From: Paenibacillus sp. Soil522
GTDB taxonomy: Bacteria; Bacillota; Bacilli; Paenibacillales; Paenibacillaceae
DNA: 51,614 nucleotides
Assembly: GCF_001428245.1 (NCBI RefSeq)
Contig: NZ_LMRV01000044.1
Coordinates: forward strand, 225,537 to 277,150
Direction: 5' to 3'
Under the pieces are notes generated by a model, which saw only the letters and a list, made by a program, of their open reading frames with translations, was not told the origin of the DNA and ran no database searches. This document shows positions 32,752 through 42,264 of the stretch, one piece after another. Position 1 is the stretch's first letter. Every line of letters begins with the position of its first letter. The position numbers and the translations under genes are program-made.

Positions 32752-34574
32752 ACGACCATTACAATTCCACCCCTATGTTTAGGCAGGGCGGCGGCATGAG
32801 GCGGTTTGGAACCGGAGAGAAGGCGAAGCCCGCCAGCATATACGGCATGTTCGCGCAAATATATACCCATGCCCGTATGCAATTGCCCTCGCTGATCGCT
32901 GCTGTAGCTTGCGTTATAGCGATTTCGCTGCTGGAGTTCATCGTTCCGCAATTAACCCGTTATACGATAGACCACATTATTCCGGATAAACTTTTTAGCA
33001 AGCTGCTTCTTATTGGCAGCGGAGTATTAGGCGCGGCATTAGCGCTAGGCGCCCTGCGCTATACCAGTACTTCCCTCATGGCCTCTGTTGGCCAGAAAGT
33101 GCTTTATAATCTTCGCAATGATTTATACCGGCATATGCAAAGTTTGGACGTTTCTTTCTTTGACCGCAATCGCACCGGCGATCTGATGTCCCGGGTCACG
33201 AACGATGTAAGCATTCTTCAGCAAATGATCTCCTCCAGCATGATGCAATTATTTACCGATTTCTTCACCTTTACGGCTATTGCGGTTTATATGCTTTGGA
33301 TTGATTGGAAGCTAACGCTGCTTCTGCTCGCAACCTTCCCGTTTATGATTTTGACGACCAAAATATTCGGCAAAAGAATGCGCTCCTCGTTTCGGACCGT
33401 GCAGGAGTCCGTAGCCGATGTCAGCGACCATTTGCAAAACACACTGACCGGCATTCGGCTTATCAAAGCGTTTACCGCCGAGTCCTATGAGTCGGACCGA
33501 TTCTCGGAGCGTACCCGGCGGAATATGGATGCGAATATTCAGGTGACCCGCTTGCGGGCCGCTTATGAGCCTATTATTGATTTTCTGAATTTTCTCGGCC
33601 TCGCTATCGTGCTTGTATTCGGCGCTTGGCTGGCGATGAAGGATCAAATGACGGTTGGCACAATCGTTGCTTTTATCGCTTACCTGCGGCTGTTGCAAAA
33701 TCCGGTCCGTCATTTTAGCCGGATTATGAATACGATTCAGCAATCGGCTGCTGCCTACGAACGAATTATGGAGGTTTTGAACACGAAGGCAGAAATCGTC
33801 GAGAAGAAGGGAGCAGTTAAGCTGCCGCCGGTACGCGGGCATATCGTTTTTAATCATATTGATTTTTCTTATTCCGGCGATTCGGCCGTTTTGAACGCTT
33901 TTCACTTAGAGCTGGAGGCGGGCAAGGTGACCGCGCTTGTCGGATCATCGGGCTCAGGTAAAACGACGATTGCTCATCTTATTGCTAGATTTTATGATCC
34001 TCAGGGGGGAGAAATAACGATAGACGGCTATTCGTTGAAGGATATTACGTTGGCCTCGCTCAGGGAGCAAATCGGAATCGTATCGCAGGATATCGTTTTG
34101 TTCAACGGAACGATAGGGGAGAACATCCGTTACGGCAACCATCAGGCGACGGACGAGGAGGTCATCGCTGCAGCTCATGCGGCGAATGCCGACGGCTTTA
34201 TCGATTCATTCCCGCAGGGTTATGAAACGCAAATCGGCGAGCGCGGCGTGAAGCTGTCCGGCGGACAGAAGCAGCGGCTTTCCATTGCAAGGGCGATTTT
34301 GAAAAACCCCCGGGTCATAATCCTTGATGAGGCAACGGCTTCACTTGACACCGAGTCGGAGCAATACATTCAAGATGCTTTGGCGCAATTGCTGCAGGGC
34401 CGTACCTGCCTTGTTATTGCCCATCGCTTATCGACGATTCAGCAGGCGAATCAGATTTATGTGCTGGAGCATGGCCAGATCGTAGAAAACGGAACGCATG
34501 ATGAGCTTCTAAACCGTCAAGGGCGCTACAGTCAGCTGTATGAATTGCAATTTCCGCAAACGGATGTATCGTAA
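32748..34574 (+). CDS. ABC exporter (MsbA/BmrA-like half-transporter)
   Basis: Protein of 608 residues with a six-helix membrane domain (about 55-330) and an ATPase domain with Walker A GSSGSGKTT (about 401-409), signature LSGGQKQR and Walker B VIILDEATASLD with the catalytic Glu. All sites are canonical, so it may work as a homodimer. It likely pumps out a lipid-like or drug-like compound. It is translationally coupled to padR (ATGA overlap). Confidence 0.9.
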   Translation: MNDHYNSTPMFRQGGGMRRFGTGEKAKPASIYGMFAQIYTHARMQLPSLIAAVACVIAISLLEFIVPQLTRYTIDHIIPDKLFSKLLLIGSGVLGAALALGALRYTSTSLMASVGQKVLYNLRNDLYRHMQSLDVSFFDRNRTGDLMSRVTNDVSILQQMISSSMMQLFTDFFTFTAIAVYMLWIDWKLTLLLLATFPFMILTTKIFGKRMRSSFRTVQESVADVSDHLQNTLTGIRLIKAFTAESYESDRFSERTRRNMDANIQVTRLRAAYEPIIDFLNFLGLAIVLVFGAWLAMKDQMTVGTIVAFIAYLRLLQNPVRHFSRIMNTIQQSAAAYERIMEVLNTKAEIVEKKGAVKLPPVRGHIVFNHIDFSYSGDSAVLNAFHLELEAGKVTALVGSSGSGKTTIAHLIARFYDPQGGEITIDGYSLKDITLASLREQIGIVSQDIVLFNGTIGENIRYGNHQATDEEVIAAAHAANADGFIDSFPQGYETQIGERGVKLSGGQKQRLSIARAILKNPRVIILDEATASLDTESEQYIQDALAQLLQGRTCLVIAHRLSTIQQANQIYVLEHGQIVENGTHDELLNRQGRYSQLYELQFPQTDVS

Positions 34575-34604
34575 AACATTCTTTTACTAGGAAGTGGTCG
34601 TTTT

Positions 34605-36368
34605 TTGAAATCAAAAAGAATATTGAAAGATTTTTTTCGGAAAACGTGGTATGTATACCTGTTATCGATCTTTTTCCATTTGATTTCTAATTTGATTAAC
34701 GTTTTTTATCCGAAGGTATTGGGTCAGTTTACGGATAAGCTGCAAATCGGCGGCTTAACGGGCAAGCTGATTGTCGATTACAGCTTAATGCTGCTGTTAA
34801 TAGGCGTTGGTCATGTGCTGTTTAACGGCTTAGCGATGTATTTGATTATGTACGTGGGACGAAGGTTTGAATTTCTCGTTCGAAGAGGGCTTTTCAAGCA
34901 TTTTACACAAATGGGCGAAAGGTTCTATTCAAAAAACGGCGTCGGCAAGCTGCTCAGTTATTTTATGAATGACGTGACTGCGGTTCGGGAGTCGATCTCC
35001 ATGGGAGTCAATTCGACCGCGAACGCATCGATGCTGCTTGTAGCGGCAGTTACGATGATGCTTGTCAGCCACATTCCTTATTATTTGATTTTGGCTTCCG
35101 TATTTCCGCTCCTGCTAATCCCTGTAATCGTTGTATATTTGGGGCCGATTATTAGAAAGAGGTCGCTTGAGGTGCAGGAAGCGCTCGGCACGATGACGGA
35201 AACAGCGGAGGAGCAGTTTGGCGGCATTCGGGTAACGAAGAAATTTGCGGTTGAAAACATTATGAACGAGCGTTTTGGCAAAACAGTGGACCAAATCCGG
35301 CTCAATCAATTGCGGCTGGTACGCGTTTCATCCTTTTTTCAGGCGTTGATTCCGTTTCTAGGTGCGATCGCTTTGATCATCGCGCTTGCCTTTGGTGGCT
35401 ATTTGACGATTACGAAGCAGATTACGCTTGGCAATTTCGTCGCTTTAACGCTCTACATTCGCATGCTGATGAATCCGCTCCAACAAATCGGCAATGTCAT
35501 TAACTCGATTCAACGCTCGCGAGCTTCTTTGGAGCGTTTGAACGGTTTGTTAGCTCAGCGTTCGGAAATTGTTGAACCGGAAGATGCTAAAGCTGTAAAC
35601 CTGCTTGATGCGGGCATCACGATCCGGAATTTGTCGTTCGCGTACGATCAAGCTGACATCGCTGTGCTTAAAGATATCAACCTGAGCGTTAAGCCGGGAT
35701 CGACGCTTGGCATAATCGGCCGTACCGGCAGCGGAAAGACGACGCTTATGAAGCTGCTGCTCCGCATGTACGATCCGCCGCCTGGAACGGTTTGGTATGG
35801 AAAGACGGATGTGAGGGAGATGACGCTGGAAAGCCTGCGGAACCAGATTGCCTATGTCCCGCAGGACGGCTTTCTGTTCAGCACGACGATCAGAGAAAAT
35901 ATCGCTTTCTCCGATCGCGGGCGGGATCTCGAATCCGTAGAGGCTGCCGCAAAGTCTGCTCAAATTTACAATAATATCGTCGATTTGCCGAATAAGTTTG
36001 AAACGCGGCTGGGCGAGCGCGGCTTGACCTTATCCGGCGGCCAGCGTCAGCGTACCAGCTTAGCCCGCGGAATGATGAAGGATGCTCCGGTTATGATTCT
36101 CGACGATAGCGTCAGCGCAGTGGACGCCGTCACGGAGAAGGATATTATTGAAGCGATCCAAACCGAAAGACAAAATAAAACGACTATCATTATTGCGCAC
36201 CGCATTAGTGCGATCAAGCACGCCGATGAAATCATTGTGCTCGATGACGGCGTGATTGTGCAGCGGGGCACGCATACGGAGCTGCTCGAGCAGCAAGGAC
36301 TCTATGCGACACTTCATGCCATACAGGAGGAGGGGAGTCAACATGCGACCGGCACAAGCCATTCATAA
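34605..36368 (+). CDS. Heterodimeric ABC exporter subunit, BmrC/YheI-like
   Basis: Protein of 587 residues with six membrane helices plus ATPase. Walker A is GRTGSGKTT and the signature is LSGGQRQR, but Walker B ends VMILDDS: the catalytic Glu is Asp. This pattern marks the degenerate half of heterodimeric exporters such as BmrC of BmrCD. The start is TTG 34605 behind AGGAAGTGG. It overlaps the partner gene by 26 bases. Confidence 0.9.
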   Translation: MKSKRILKDFFRKTWYVYLLSIFFHLISNLINVFYPKVLGQFTDKLQIGGLTGKLIVDYSLMLLLIGVGHVLFNGLAMYLIMYVGRRFEFLVRRGLFKHFTQMGERFYSKNGVGKLLSYFMNDVTAVRESISMGVNSTANASMLLVAAVTMMLVSHIPYYLILASVFPLLLIPVIVVYLGPIIRKRSLEVQEALGTMTETAEEQFGGIRVTKKFAVENIMNERFGKTVDQIRLNQLRLVRVSSFFQALIPFLGAIALIIALAFGGYLTITKQITLGNFVALTLYIRMLMNPLQQIGNVINSIQRSRASLERLNGLLAQRSEIVEPEDAKAVNLLDAGITIRNLSFAYDQADIAVLKDINLSVKPGSTLGIIGRTGSGKTTLMKLLLRMYDPPPGTVWYGKTDVREMTLESLRNQIAYVPQDGFLFSTTIRENIAFSDRGRDLESVEAAAKSAQIYNNIVDLPNKFETRLGERGLTLSGGQRQRTSLARGMMKDAPVMILDDSVSAVDAVTEKDIIEAIQTERQNKTTIIIAHRISAIKHADEIIVLDDGVIVQRGTHTELLEQQGLYATLHAIQEEGSQHATGTSHS

Positions 36369-38226
36369 TTGGCAGGCGGATCAGAAGGCTGATCCTAACC
36401 TGCCGGAACAGAAGCCGGAATATGTATCGGCCTTTCGCACGCTTTCCAGCTATGCGAGACCGCATCTTTGGGCGTTTACCCTTGTATTCTGCTGTACGCT
36501 AATCGCTATCCTTTCGGATTTGCTGCAGCCTTTTTTAATGAAGATCGCGATCGATGACAATTTGCTGTCCGGCAAAAACGATTACAACGGGCTGCTTACG
36601 ATTTGCGCTATTTATTTGGGATTATCTTTATCCAGCCTGTTATTCACGTATTTGCAAAACAATTTGCTCCAAAATATCGGGCAAAGCATCGTGTCGCGCA
36701 TTCGGAAGCAGCTGTTTGGCCATATTTTGAAGCAGTCCATGCGCTATTTCGACCGCATGTCGAGCGGCAGTCTCATCACTCATGTCTCAAGCGACACAGA
36801 GGCGCTGAACCAGTTTTTTAATCAGGTGCTGCTTAGTCTGTTCAGGGATGGGCTTACGCTAATTTTTATCGTCGTCATGATGTTTCAGCTCGATACGAGA
36901 CTGGCGCTTTATTGTCTTATTTTGCTGCCGATTATTTGGGTGATCGCGATCGCCTTCCGCTCCTTTATGAGAACGACCTATCAGCTTGCCAGAACGAGAC
37001 TGTCCCGTCTGGTCGCTTTTGTCGCGGAGAATCTGTCGGGGATGAACCTGGTTCAGGTGTTCCATCAGCAGAAGGAGCAGGAGAAGCAGTTCAACGAGCG
37101 CAACGGCTTGTATTTTAAAGCTAATATCCGGGAAATTCGGACGAATGTTGTCTTTGGCCGCACCTTTGACATATTGAGCAATTTATCGATTGCGTTCGTT
37201 ACCTGGACCGGCGGGAACGCCGTGCTCGGCCAGCATCTTGAATTCGGCGTCCTGTATGCGTTCATTACGTATATCCGCCAGTTTTTTCAACCGATTAATA
37301 CGATTACGCAGCAGTGGAATACGCTGCAGTCCGCAACAGTCGCCATTACAAGAATTTGGAGCGTGTTCGCGAATAAGCCGGATGTTACGGATCGCGAGCT
37401 GGAGCCGGTGGATCTGCAAAAACCGGAAACGGATGATGAAGCGGATGAACGCCAGGCTTCGCTGCCCGGCTTTAGCTTGGATCAGGTGAAGGGCCGCATC
37501 GACTTTGACCGCATTTCCTTTTCTTACGAGGAAGGGATACCGATCATTCGCGATTTGGATTTGCATATTAACTCCGGCGAGCTTATTGGCGTCGTAGGAA
37601 CGACCGGGGCGGGCAAAAGCTCATTAATCAGCCTGCTGTGCCGGTTCTATGATGTGAAGGAAGGAAGCATTCGGATCGATGAGACGGATGTGAGAGATAT
37701 TCCGCAAGCGACCCTCCACCGGTTAGTCGGGCTGGTGCAGCAGGAGCCATATCTTTATTCCGGAAGCATAATCGAAAACGTAAGAATGTTCGACAGCTCG
37801 ATTTCCCGCGAGGAAGTCATTCGCGCCTGCGAGTTTGTCGGGGCGGATATGGTTATTAAGAAGCTGAGAAACGGCTATGATACGCTGCTGTCAGAGCGCG
37901 GCAGCGGCCTATCCGCAGGCGAGCGTCAGTTGATCTCTTTTGCAAGAATTATCGTCTTTAAGCCCAAGGTGCTTATTTTGGATGAAGCGAGCGCCAATTT
38001 GGATTCCCATACGGAGCAATTGATTCAGAATGCTCTTCATGTCGTCTCGCAGGACAGAACGACGATCGTCATTGCGCATCGTTTGTCTACCATTATGCAA
38101 GCGGACCGAATTATTGTGATGAGCCACGGCGAAATCGTGGAGCAGGGCAATCATCAGCAGCTGCTTGAGCATGACGGGCATTATAAAGAGCTGTATGAGC
38201 ATTCGCAAGGCAATATCGCGGTGTAA
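36343..38226 (+). CDS. Heterodimeric ABC exporter subunit, BmrD/YheH-like
   Basis: Protein of 627 residues, with an N-terminal extension of about 40 residues and an insert of about 30 residues before the ATPase domain (ELEPVDLQKPETDDEADERQ onward). Walker A GTTGAGKSS; Walker B VLILDEASANLD has the catalytic Glu; the signature is altered to LSAGERQL. The altered signature pairs with the Asp-bearing Walker B of the partner to give one weak and one strong ATP site. ATG 36343 has GGAGGAGGGGAG directly upstream; a longer reading from 36256 lies inside the previous gene. Confidence 0.9.
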   Translation: MRPAQAIHNWQADQKADPNLPEQKPEYVSAFRTLSSYARPHLWAFTLVFCCTLIAILSDLLQPFLMKIAIDDNLLSGKNDYNGLLTICAIYLGLSLSSLLFTYLQNNLLQNIGQSIVSRIRKQLFGHILKQSMRYFDRMSSGSLITHVSSDTEALNQFFNQVLLSLFRDGLTLIFIVVMMFQLDTRLALYCLILLPIIWVIAIAFRSFMRTTYQLARTRLSRLVAFVAENLSGMNLVQVFHQQKEQEKQFNERNGLYFKANIREIRTNVVFGRTFDILSNLSIAFVTWTGGNAVLGQHLEFGVLYAFITYIRQFFQPINTITQQWNTLQSATVAITRIWSVFANKPDVTDRELEPVDLQKPETDDEADERQASLPGFSLDQVKGRIDFDRISFSYEEGIPIIRDLDLHINSGELIGVVGTTGAGKSSLISLLCRFYDVKEGSIRIDETDVRDIPQATLHRLVGLVQQEPYLYSGSIIENVRMFDSSISREEVIRACEFVGADMVIKKLRNGYDTLLSERGSGLSAGERQLISFARIIVFKPKVLILDEASANLDSHTEQLIQNALHVVSQDRTTIVIAHRLSTIMQADRIIVMSHGEIVEQGNHQQLLEHDGHYKELYEHSQGNIAV

Positions 38227-38299
38227 CCGACTGCATTTACGCTATACCGATTTCGGCACATGCCGCAGGGCATTTCATCAATAATAGGAGGTAGATAAG

Positions 38300-39244
38300 A
38301 TGAGTCTAGCAGTTAACAATATTACCGATTTGATAGGAAGCACGCCCTTGGTGCGATTAAACAAGACGGTACCGGACGGCAGCGCGGAAATTTACTTGAA
38401 GCTGGAGTTTTTTAATCCGGGCAGCAGCGTAAAGGATAGAATTGCGATCAGAATTATCGAAGAGGCAGAGCGCGAAGGGAAGCTGAAGCCGGGCGATACG
38501 ATTATCGAAGCGACAAGCGGCAATACGGGCATCGGCATTGCCTTGGTTGCGGCGGCCAGAGGCTATAAAGCGATTTTGGTTATGCCGGAGACGATGAGCT
38601 TGGAGCGCCGCAATCTGCTGAGGGCTTATGGCGCAGAAATCGTACTTACGCCGGGAGCAGGAGGCATGAAGGGGGCGATTCGGGTAGCGCAGGAGCTGCA
38701 AGCGAAGCATCCTGATTATTTTCCGGCGCTGCAATTCGATAACCCGGCCAACGTGAAAATCCACCGGGAAACGACCGGCCCGGAAATTATAAGAGCGATT
38801 GAATCACTGGACGGCAAGCTGGACGGCTTCGTCGCGGGCGTCGGTACCGGCGGCACGATTACGGGCGCCGGCGAAGTATTGCGCGATCGCTTCCCGGATA
38901 TTCAAATTACAGCCGTTGAGCCGGCTTCATCGCCCGTTCTGTCTGGAGGGGCTCCGGGGCTGCACAAGATTCAAGGTATCGGAGCAGGCTTTGTGCCATC
39001 GATTTTGGATACGAAAATTTATGATGAAATTATTCAGGTAAGCAATGAGCATGCTTTCGAAACGGCAAGAAGAGTGGCCAAGGAGGAAGGCATTCTAGGC
39101 GGCATTTCTTCCGGAGCAGCCATCTACGCAGCAATACAATTGGCTCAGAGGCTGGGTGCGGGCAAGCGGGTTGTCGCTATTATTCCGAGTAACGGCGAGC
39201 GTTACTTGTCGACTGTGCTGTATCAGCAGGAACAGCAGCTGTAG
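38300..39244 (+). CDS. cysK: Cysteine synthase (O-acetylserine sulfhydrylase)
   Basis: PLP enzyme of 314 residues that makes cysteine from O-acetylserine and sulfide. The PLP-binding Lys45 is in [11 protein letters not shown]. Also visible: the substrate loop [12 protein letters not shown], the phosphate loop [15 protein letters not shown], and the C-terminal [23 protein letters not shown] lies 6 bases before ATG 38300. It follows the exporters by 73 bases with no terminator between, so it may share their transcript. Functionally it connects to the monooxygenases, which would deliver sulfite. Confidence 0.92.
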   Translation: MSLAVNNITDLIGSTPLVRLNKTVPDGSAEIYLKLEFFNPGSSVKDRIAIRIIEEAEREGKLKPGDTIIEATSGNTGIGIALVAAARGYKAILVMPETMSLERRNLLRAYGAEIVLTPGAGGMKGAIRVAQELQAKHPDYFPALQFDNPANVKIHRETTGPEIIRAIESLDGKLDGFVAGVGTGGTITGAGEVLRDRFPDIQITAVEPASSPVLSGGAPGLHKIQGIGAGFVPSILDTKIYDEIIQVSNEHAFETARRVAKEEGILGGISSGAAIYAAIQLAQRLGAGKRVVAIIPSNGERYLSTVLYQQEQQL

Positions 39245-39261
39245 AGGCGTGAACGATCTGA

Positions 39262-39308
39262 GGGGGCTGTCTCTTAAGGTTTTTAGACCTTTTGAGACAA
39301 CCCTTTTT
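39262..39308 (+). terminator. Terminator after cysK, near copy of the one at 5221
   Basis: Outer stem GGGGCTGTCTC / GAGACAACCC(T) (from 39263, and 39294-39304) with one mismatch, inner AAGGT/ACCTT, then six T. The shared 11-base arm and identical layout show it is a relative of the GntP terminator. Confidence 0.87.
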
Positions 39309-39619
39309 TGTTTTTTGGATTTGTGCAAGAGGAATAGCTCTATTTTGCAAACGTAATCGGTCATTTTTAGAAGCCGCTCTCCCAAAATGCTATATTATTA
39401 AGTGAAATCAAACTAAATCGCCGTTTTCGGATAACCTTATGCAAATAGTTTCATAGAATCAAATTACACCGCCCGGCGGTGAACGATGCTTAGGTCTGAT
39501 ATGGCGGCAAAACGTTTTCTTGCTTAATTGAGCACTAACCTATTAAAATTAGTGAAGCGGTTTAGAAGGGGCATTCCGGGCTCATTCACAATTTATTATA
39601 GAAAGAAGCAGATGCAGCA
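39309..39619. other. Intergenic region between cysK and the AEC transporter
   Basis: AT-rich stretch with a small GC hairpin CACCGCC-CGG-cggtg near 39466-39481. I see no gene, no RNA structure I recognise and no convincing promoter. The ribosome site before 39620 is weak (AGAAAGAAG, about 15 bases away). Confidence 0.4.
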
Positions 39620-40552
39620 ATGAATATTTTCTTCCATATTTTAATGACGAATGTGCTGCCGATGGCTATTATGATAGCTCTTGGCATTATCATTCAAAGA
39701 GCTTTTCAGCTGGATATCAAGACGCTGTCCAAAATGAATTTTTATTTGTTTTCACCGGCCATTATGTTTGATTTACTGTACAATACGGCGATCTCGGTTT
39801 CGTTAATCGGCAAAATCATGTTCTTTTTAGTATTGTTTATGGTAGCGCAATATATCATCGTAGAAGCTGTCATACGAATAAGAGGGTATAGTCCGGGCAT
39901 GAAAAGCGCGATGCGGAACAGTGTGCTGTTCTACAATAGCGCAAACTATGGCATACCGCTCAACCAGCTCGCTTTTGCAGGAAACGAGAAGACGCTGGCT
40001 ATACAGATCATTATTATGATGATGCAATCGCTCGTGCCGAATACGTACGGTATTTACAATGTGAATGCGCACAAAGCCGATATGCGGGCTATCAGGCGTA
40101 CGATTCTTTCCATGCCCGTTATTTACGTCATACCGGTTGCGCTGCTTTTAAGAAACTTACATGTCACGATTCCCCAGTCAGTGGCTACGCCGATCGACTA
40201 TTTATCGAGTGCATTCATTGGAACGGCGCTTATTACGCTCGGCGTTCAGCTGGGCAGTATGGAGTGGAAAATCAAACGGTCCCTTTTTATTGATGTAAGC
40301 TTATCGGCTGTATTGAGGCTCGTTGCCGGACCGCTGCTGGCATGGCTGATCGTATGGCTAATGGGACTGGATAAATTAACGGCGGCGGCATTGATCGTTT
40401 CCTCGGCCGTACCGACCTCTCTCAGCAGCGTGCTGCTTGCGGTTGAATTTGATAACGAGTCGGAATTCGCCTCGCAATCGGTGTTTGTTTCTACCATTTT
40501 AAGCATCATAACAGTGACGGCTGTCATTTTCTTTTTAAAGCTAAATATATAA
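39620..40552 (+). CDS. AEC-family (auxin efflux carrier-like) transporter
   Basis: Membrane protein of 310 residues with about ten helices in the two five-helix halves typical of the AEC family (ILMTNVLPMAIMIALGIIIQR, MKSAMRNSVLFYNSANYGIPL, SAFIGTALITLGVQLG, SSAVPTSLSSVLLAVEFD). Such proteins export or import organic acids such as malate. The substrate is unknown. Confidence 0.87.
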   Translation: MNIFFHILMTNVLPMAIMIALGIIIQRAFQLDIKTLSKMNFYLFSPAIMFDLLYNTAISVSLIGKIMFFLVLFMVAQYIIVEAVIRIRGYSPGMKSAMRNSVLFYNSANYGIPLNQLAFAGNEKTLAIQIIIMMMQSLVPNTYGIYNVNAHKADMRAIRRTILSMPVIYVIPVALLLRNLHVTIPQSVATPIDYLSSAFIGTALITLGVQLGSMEWKIKRSLFIDVSLSAVLRLVAGPLLAWLIVWLMGLDKLTAAALIVSSAVPTSLSSVLLAVEFDNESEFASQSVFVSTILSIITVTAVIFFLKLNI

Positions 40553-40603
40553 TTAATTTGGATAAAACTCTACCTGTTACAAAAGCGTTTGTTTCAGAAA
40601 GGG

Positions 40604-40828
40604 ATGATTATTCTGCCAAAAATATTAAATCTTTTTATTGGATTTGTTGTAGGGGTGGTTTTAATGCTTCTTCCTAAGCCCCATATTTTTATTGTTAGCG
40701 ATGTTTTAAATTCGTTAAGTGGAGGAGACTTGATTGGTTCTAAAATACAAGGAATTTTAGATACATTAGGACTCATTCTGGTATGCATTTTTGGCTATAA
40801 AATCGTTAAATTGGCTTATAAAAATTAA
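40604..40828 (+). CDS. Small two-helix membrane protein, unknown
   Basis: About 72-75 residues with two membrane helices (ILNLFIGFVVGVVLMLLP and ILDTLGLILVCIFGYKIVKL); AT-rich and not recognised. The start is uncertain. ATG 40604 touches the ribosome site GAAAGGG (40597-40603), so an in-frame CTG at 40613 (9 bases away) or the TTG at 40589 are alternatives. Confidence 0.55.
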   Translation: MIILPKILNLFIGFVVGVVLMLLPKPHIFIVSDVLNSLSGGDLIGSKIQGILDTLGLILVCIFGYKIVKLAYKN

Positions 40829-40915
40829 ATCCTTTTTAGCTTATATATGTATTCTTAGCTATATGGATTGGTTAGCAAACTCGGCTGGATCTAACAACCG
40901 TTCAGCGGAGCAACG

Positions 40916-40962
40916 AAAGAGCAGTCCTTCGGCGGCACATGGCCACTGAGGGACTGCTCTTT
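40916..40962. terminator. Hairpin between convergent transcripts
   Basis: Stem AAAGAGCAGTCC / GGACTGCTCTTT (40916-40927, 40951-40962), loop of 23 bases. The T runs are short on both sides, so termination strength is uncertain. It sits just downstream of the MFS gene on the minus strand. Confidence 0.65.
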
Positions 40963-40974
40963 GCCTTTCTCGGC

Positions 40975-42159
40975 CTAGGAAGCGGATGCCGATTCCGCGC
41001 CAGTACGCGCCGATTTTCTCCCTAGGACGCCGCCGAACAGGAACGTCCCGAGCGAGAGCGCAATGCAGACCGCCGAGAAGATGCCGATCGACGAATATCC
41101 GCCGAGTTGGACATAGAGCAAGCCGGCTATCCATGCGCCGAGCGTGTTCGCGCCGTTCATCGTCGAGTTGGCCAAGCTGGAAATGGTTCCCCGGACGGAG
41201 GCGTTTAGCGAAGTGAGCATCCCCATGACAATCGGAAATATAATCCCAAGCGTCGCGAAAATGATTAGATAGACGATCGTCACGATAGGGAGGTTCATCA
41301 GATGGGGCATAACTGTGTATAGTACCATGAGCATCGACATTCCTACTACGACCGCGTTCGCATGGCCCAGCTTTCGGATCGCATATGTGCTAATCATGCT
41401 TCCCAGCAGAGTGCCGAATCCGAGGAACATCATCACGGTACCGATCTGACCAATTGGAAGTTCGAAGCGATCGGCCATCCATTTGCCAACGAAGGCAAAT
41501 GCGGTACCGCTGCCTAGGTGAAGGAGCAGGTAGGCAAGGAAGCCGCTCCTTGCTTTGCCGCTCGTGATCAGCGGGAGATACCGGCGAAGGATTGACGTCC
41601 GCTCGCGCGTACTAGGTTTCATGTCGGGCATCGAGTAAAAGGCGACGGCGATGAGCAGCAACGAAGCGATTCCAATCGTCCAGAACGGAACGGACCAATG
41701 GGCGACCGCGAGCCAGCTTCCGATCGGCACGCCAAATGCCTGCGAAGCAGCTAGTCCTGCGAAGGCGATACCCATCGTCTTCGATACTCTGGACGCCGGC
41801 ATAATGGCGGGAATGGATGCCCATACCTGGGGTGCCGTGAACGCCGCGCTGACACCGGCAAGGAAGCGAAATAGGCATATCGTCCAGAAGCTGTCCGCGA
41901 AGCCGCACAGGATCGTCGAGATGGAGAATCCGAGCAAGCCGCTAAGCAGAACGGTTCTTCGGTTCCATCCGTCAGACAGAGGCCCGGCGATCAGGGCGAA
42001 GACGGCCGATCCGAGCGTGTAGGAGCCGAGCATCCATCCGGCGATCCCCGTCGAGACACCAAATTGCGTCTGCAGTGTCGGGAGTAAGGGCGAAATAAGG
42101 AAAGTATCGGTTCCAATCATGAACATAATGAGGAAGAATAATGCGGCATATTTACGCAT
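40975..42159 (-). CDS. MFS transporter, DHA1-type efflux permease
   Basis: Protein of 394 residues with 12 membrane helices. It has the MFS loop motif GPLSDGWNRRTVLLSG after helix 2, and motif-C-like glycines in AFTAPQVWASIPAIMP / AFAGLAASQAFGVPIGSW. It is related to small drug or purine efflux pumps (DHA1). AGGAGTG lies 8 bases before the start on the minus strand. It is divergent from a WYL regulator, with the operator-like dyad at 42217-42233 between them, so that regulator probably controls it. Confidence 0.88.
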   Translation of the reverse strand: MRKYAALFFLIMFMIGTDTFLISPLLPTLQTQFGVSTGIAGWMLGSYTLGSAVFALIAGPLSDGWNRRTVLLSGLLGFSISTILCGFADSFWTICLFRFLAGVSAAFTAPQVWASIPAIMPASRVSKTMGIAFAGLAASQAFGVPIGSWLAVAHWSVPFWTIGIASLLLIAVAFYSMPDMKPSTRERTSILRRYLPLITSGKARSGFLAYLLLHLGSGTAFAFVGKWMADRFELPIGQIGTVMMFLGFGTLLGSMISTYAIRKLGHANAVVVGMSMLMVLYTVMPHLMNLPIVTIVYLIIFATLGIIFPIVMGMLTSLNASVRGTISSLANSTMNGANTLGAWIAGLLYVQLGGYSSIGIFSAVCIALSLGTFLFGGVLGRKSARTGAESASAS

Positions 42160-42216
42160 GGTCGATCACTCCTATTGGTATAGTGTTGCTTGCTGTTTCT
42201 ATCGTAAGGCATAATG

Positions 42217-42233
42217 GTGACAGAACCTGTCAC
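42217..42233. promoter_or_regulatory. Operator-like dyad between MFS and WYL genes
   Basis: GTGACAG-AAC-CTGTCAC, a perfect 7-bp dyad with 3-base spacer. It lies just after a possible -10 CATAAT (with TTGCTT 18 bases upstream) of the regulator's promoter, as expected for autorepression. It is 58 bases upstream of the MFS start. Confidence 0.6.
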
Positions 42234-42264
42234 TCATTTATTTATAAAAAGGGAGGTATTCAGG

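Noticed and set aside
23590..34600. The 12-mer TTTTACTAGGAA occurs near 23590 and near 34583
   Set aside because: One copy lies in an operon leader and the other overlaps the ribosome site of an exporter gene. No wider similarity, so coincidence is the simpler explanation.
36256..36342. Longer start for the third exporter
   Set aside because: It lies inside the previous exporter gene without a ribosome site; ATG 36343 has a very strong one.
5221..39308. Matching palindromes at 5221 and 39262 as ends of an insertion sequence
   Set aside because: No transposase, no target duplication, and each copy sits directly behind a stop codon with a T run, as a terminator should.
42141..42264. Extended N-terminus for the WYL regulator from ATG 42141
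   Set aside because: It overlaps the divergent MFS start, has no ribosome site, and the encoded residues do not resemble a regulator N-terminus; a frameshift from ATG 42265 explains the data better.
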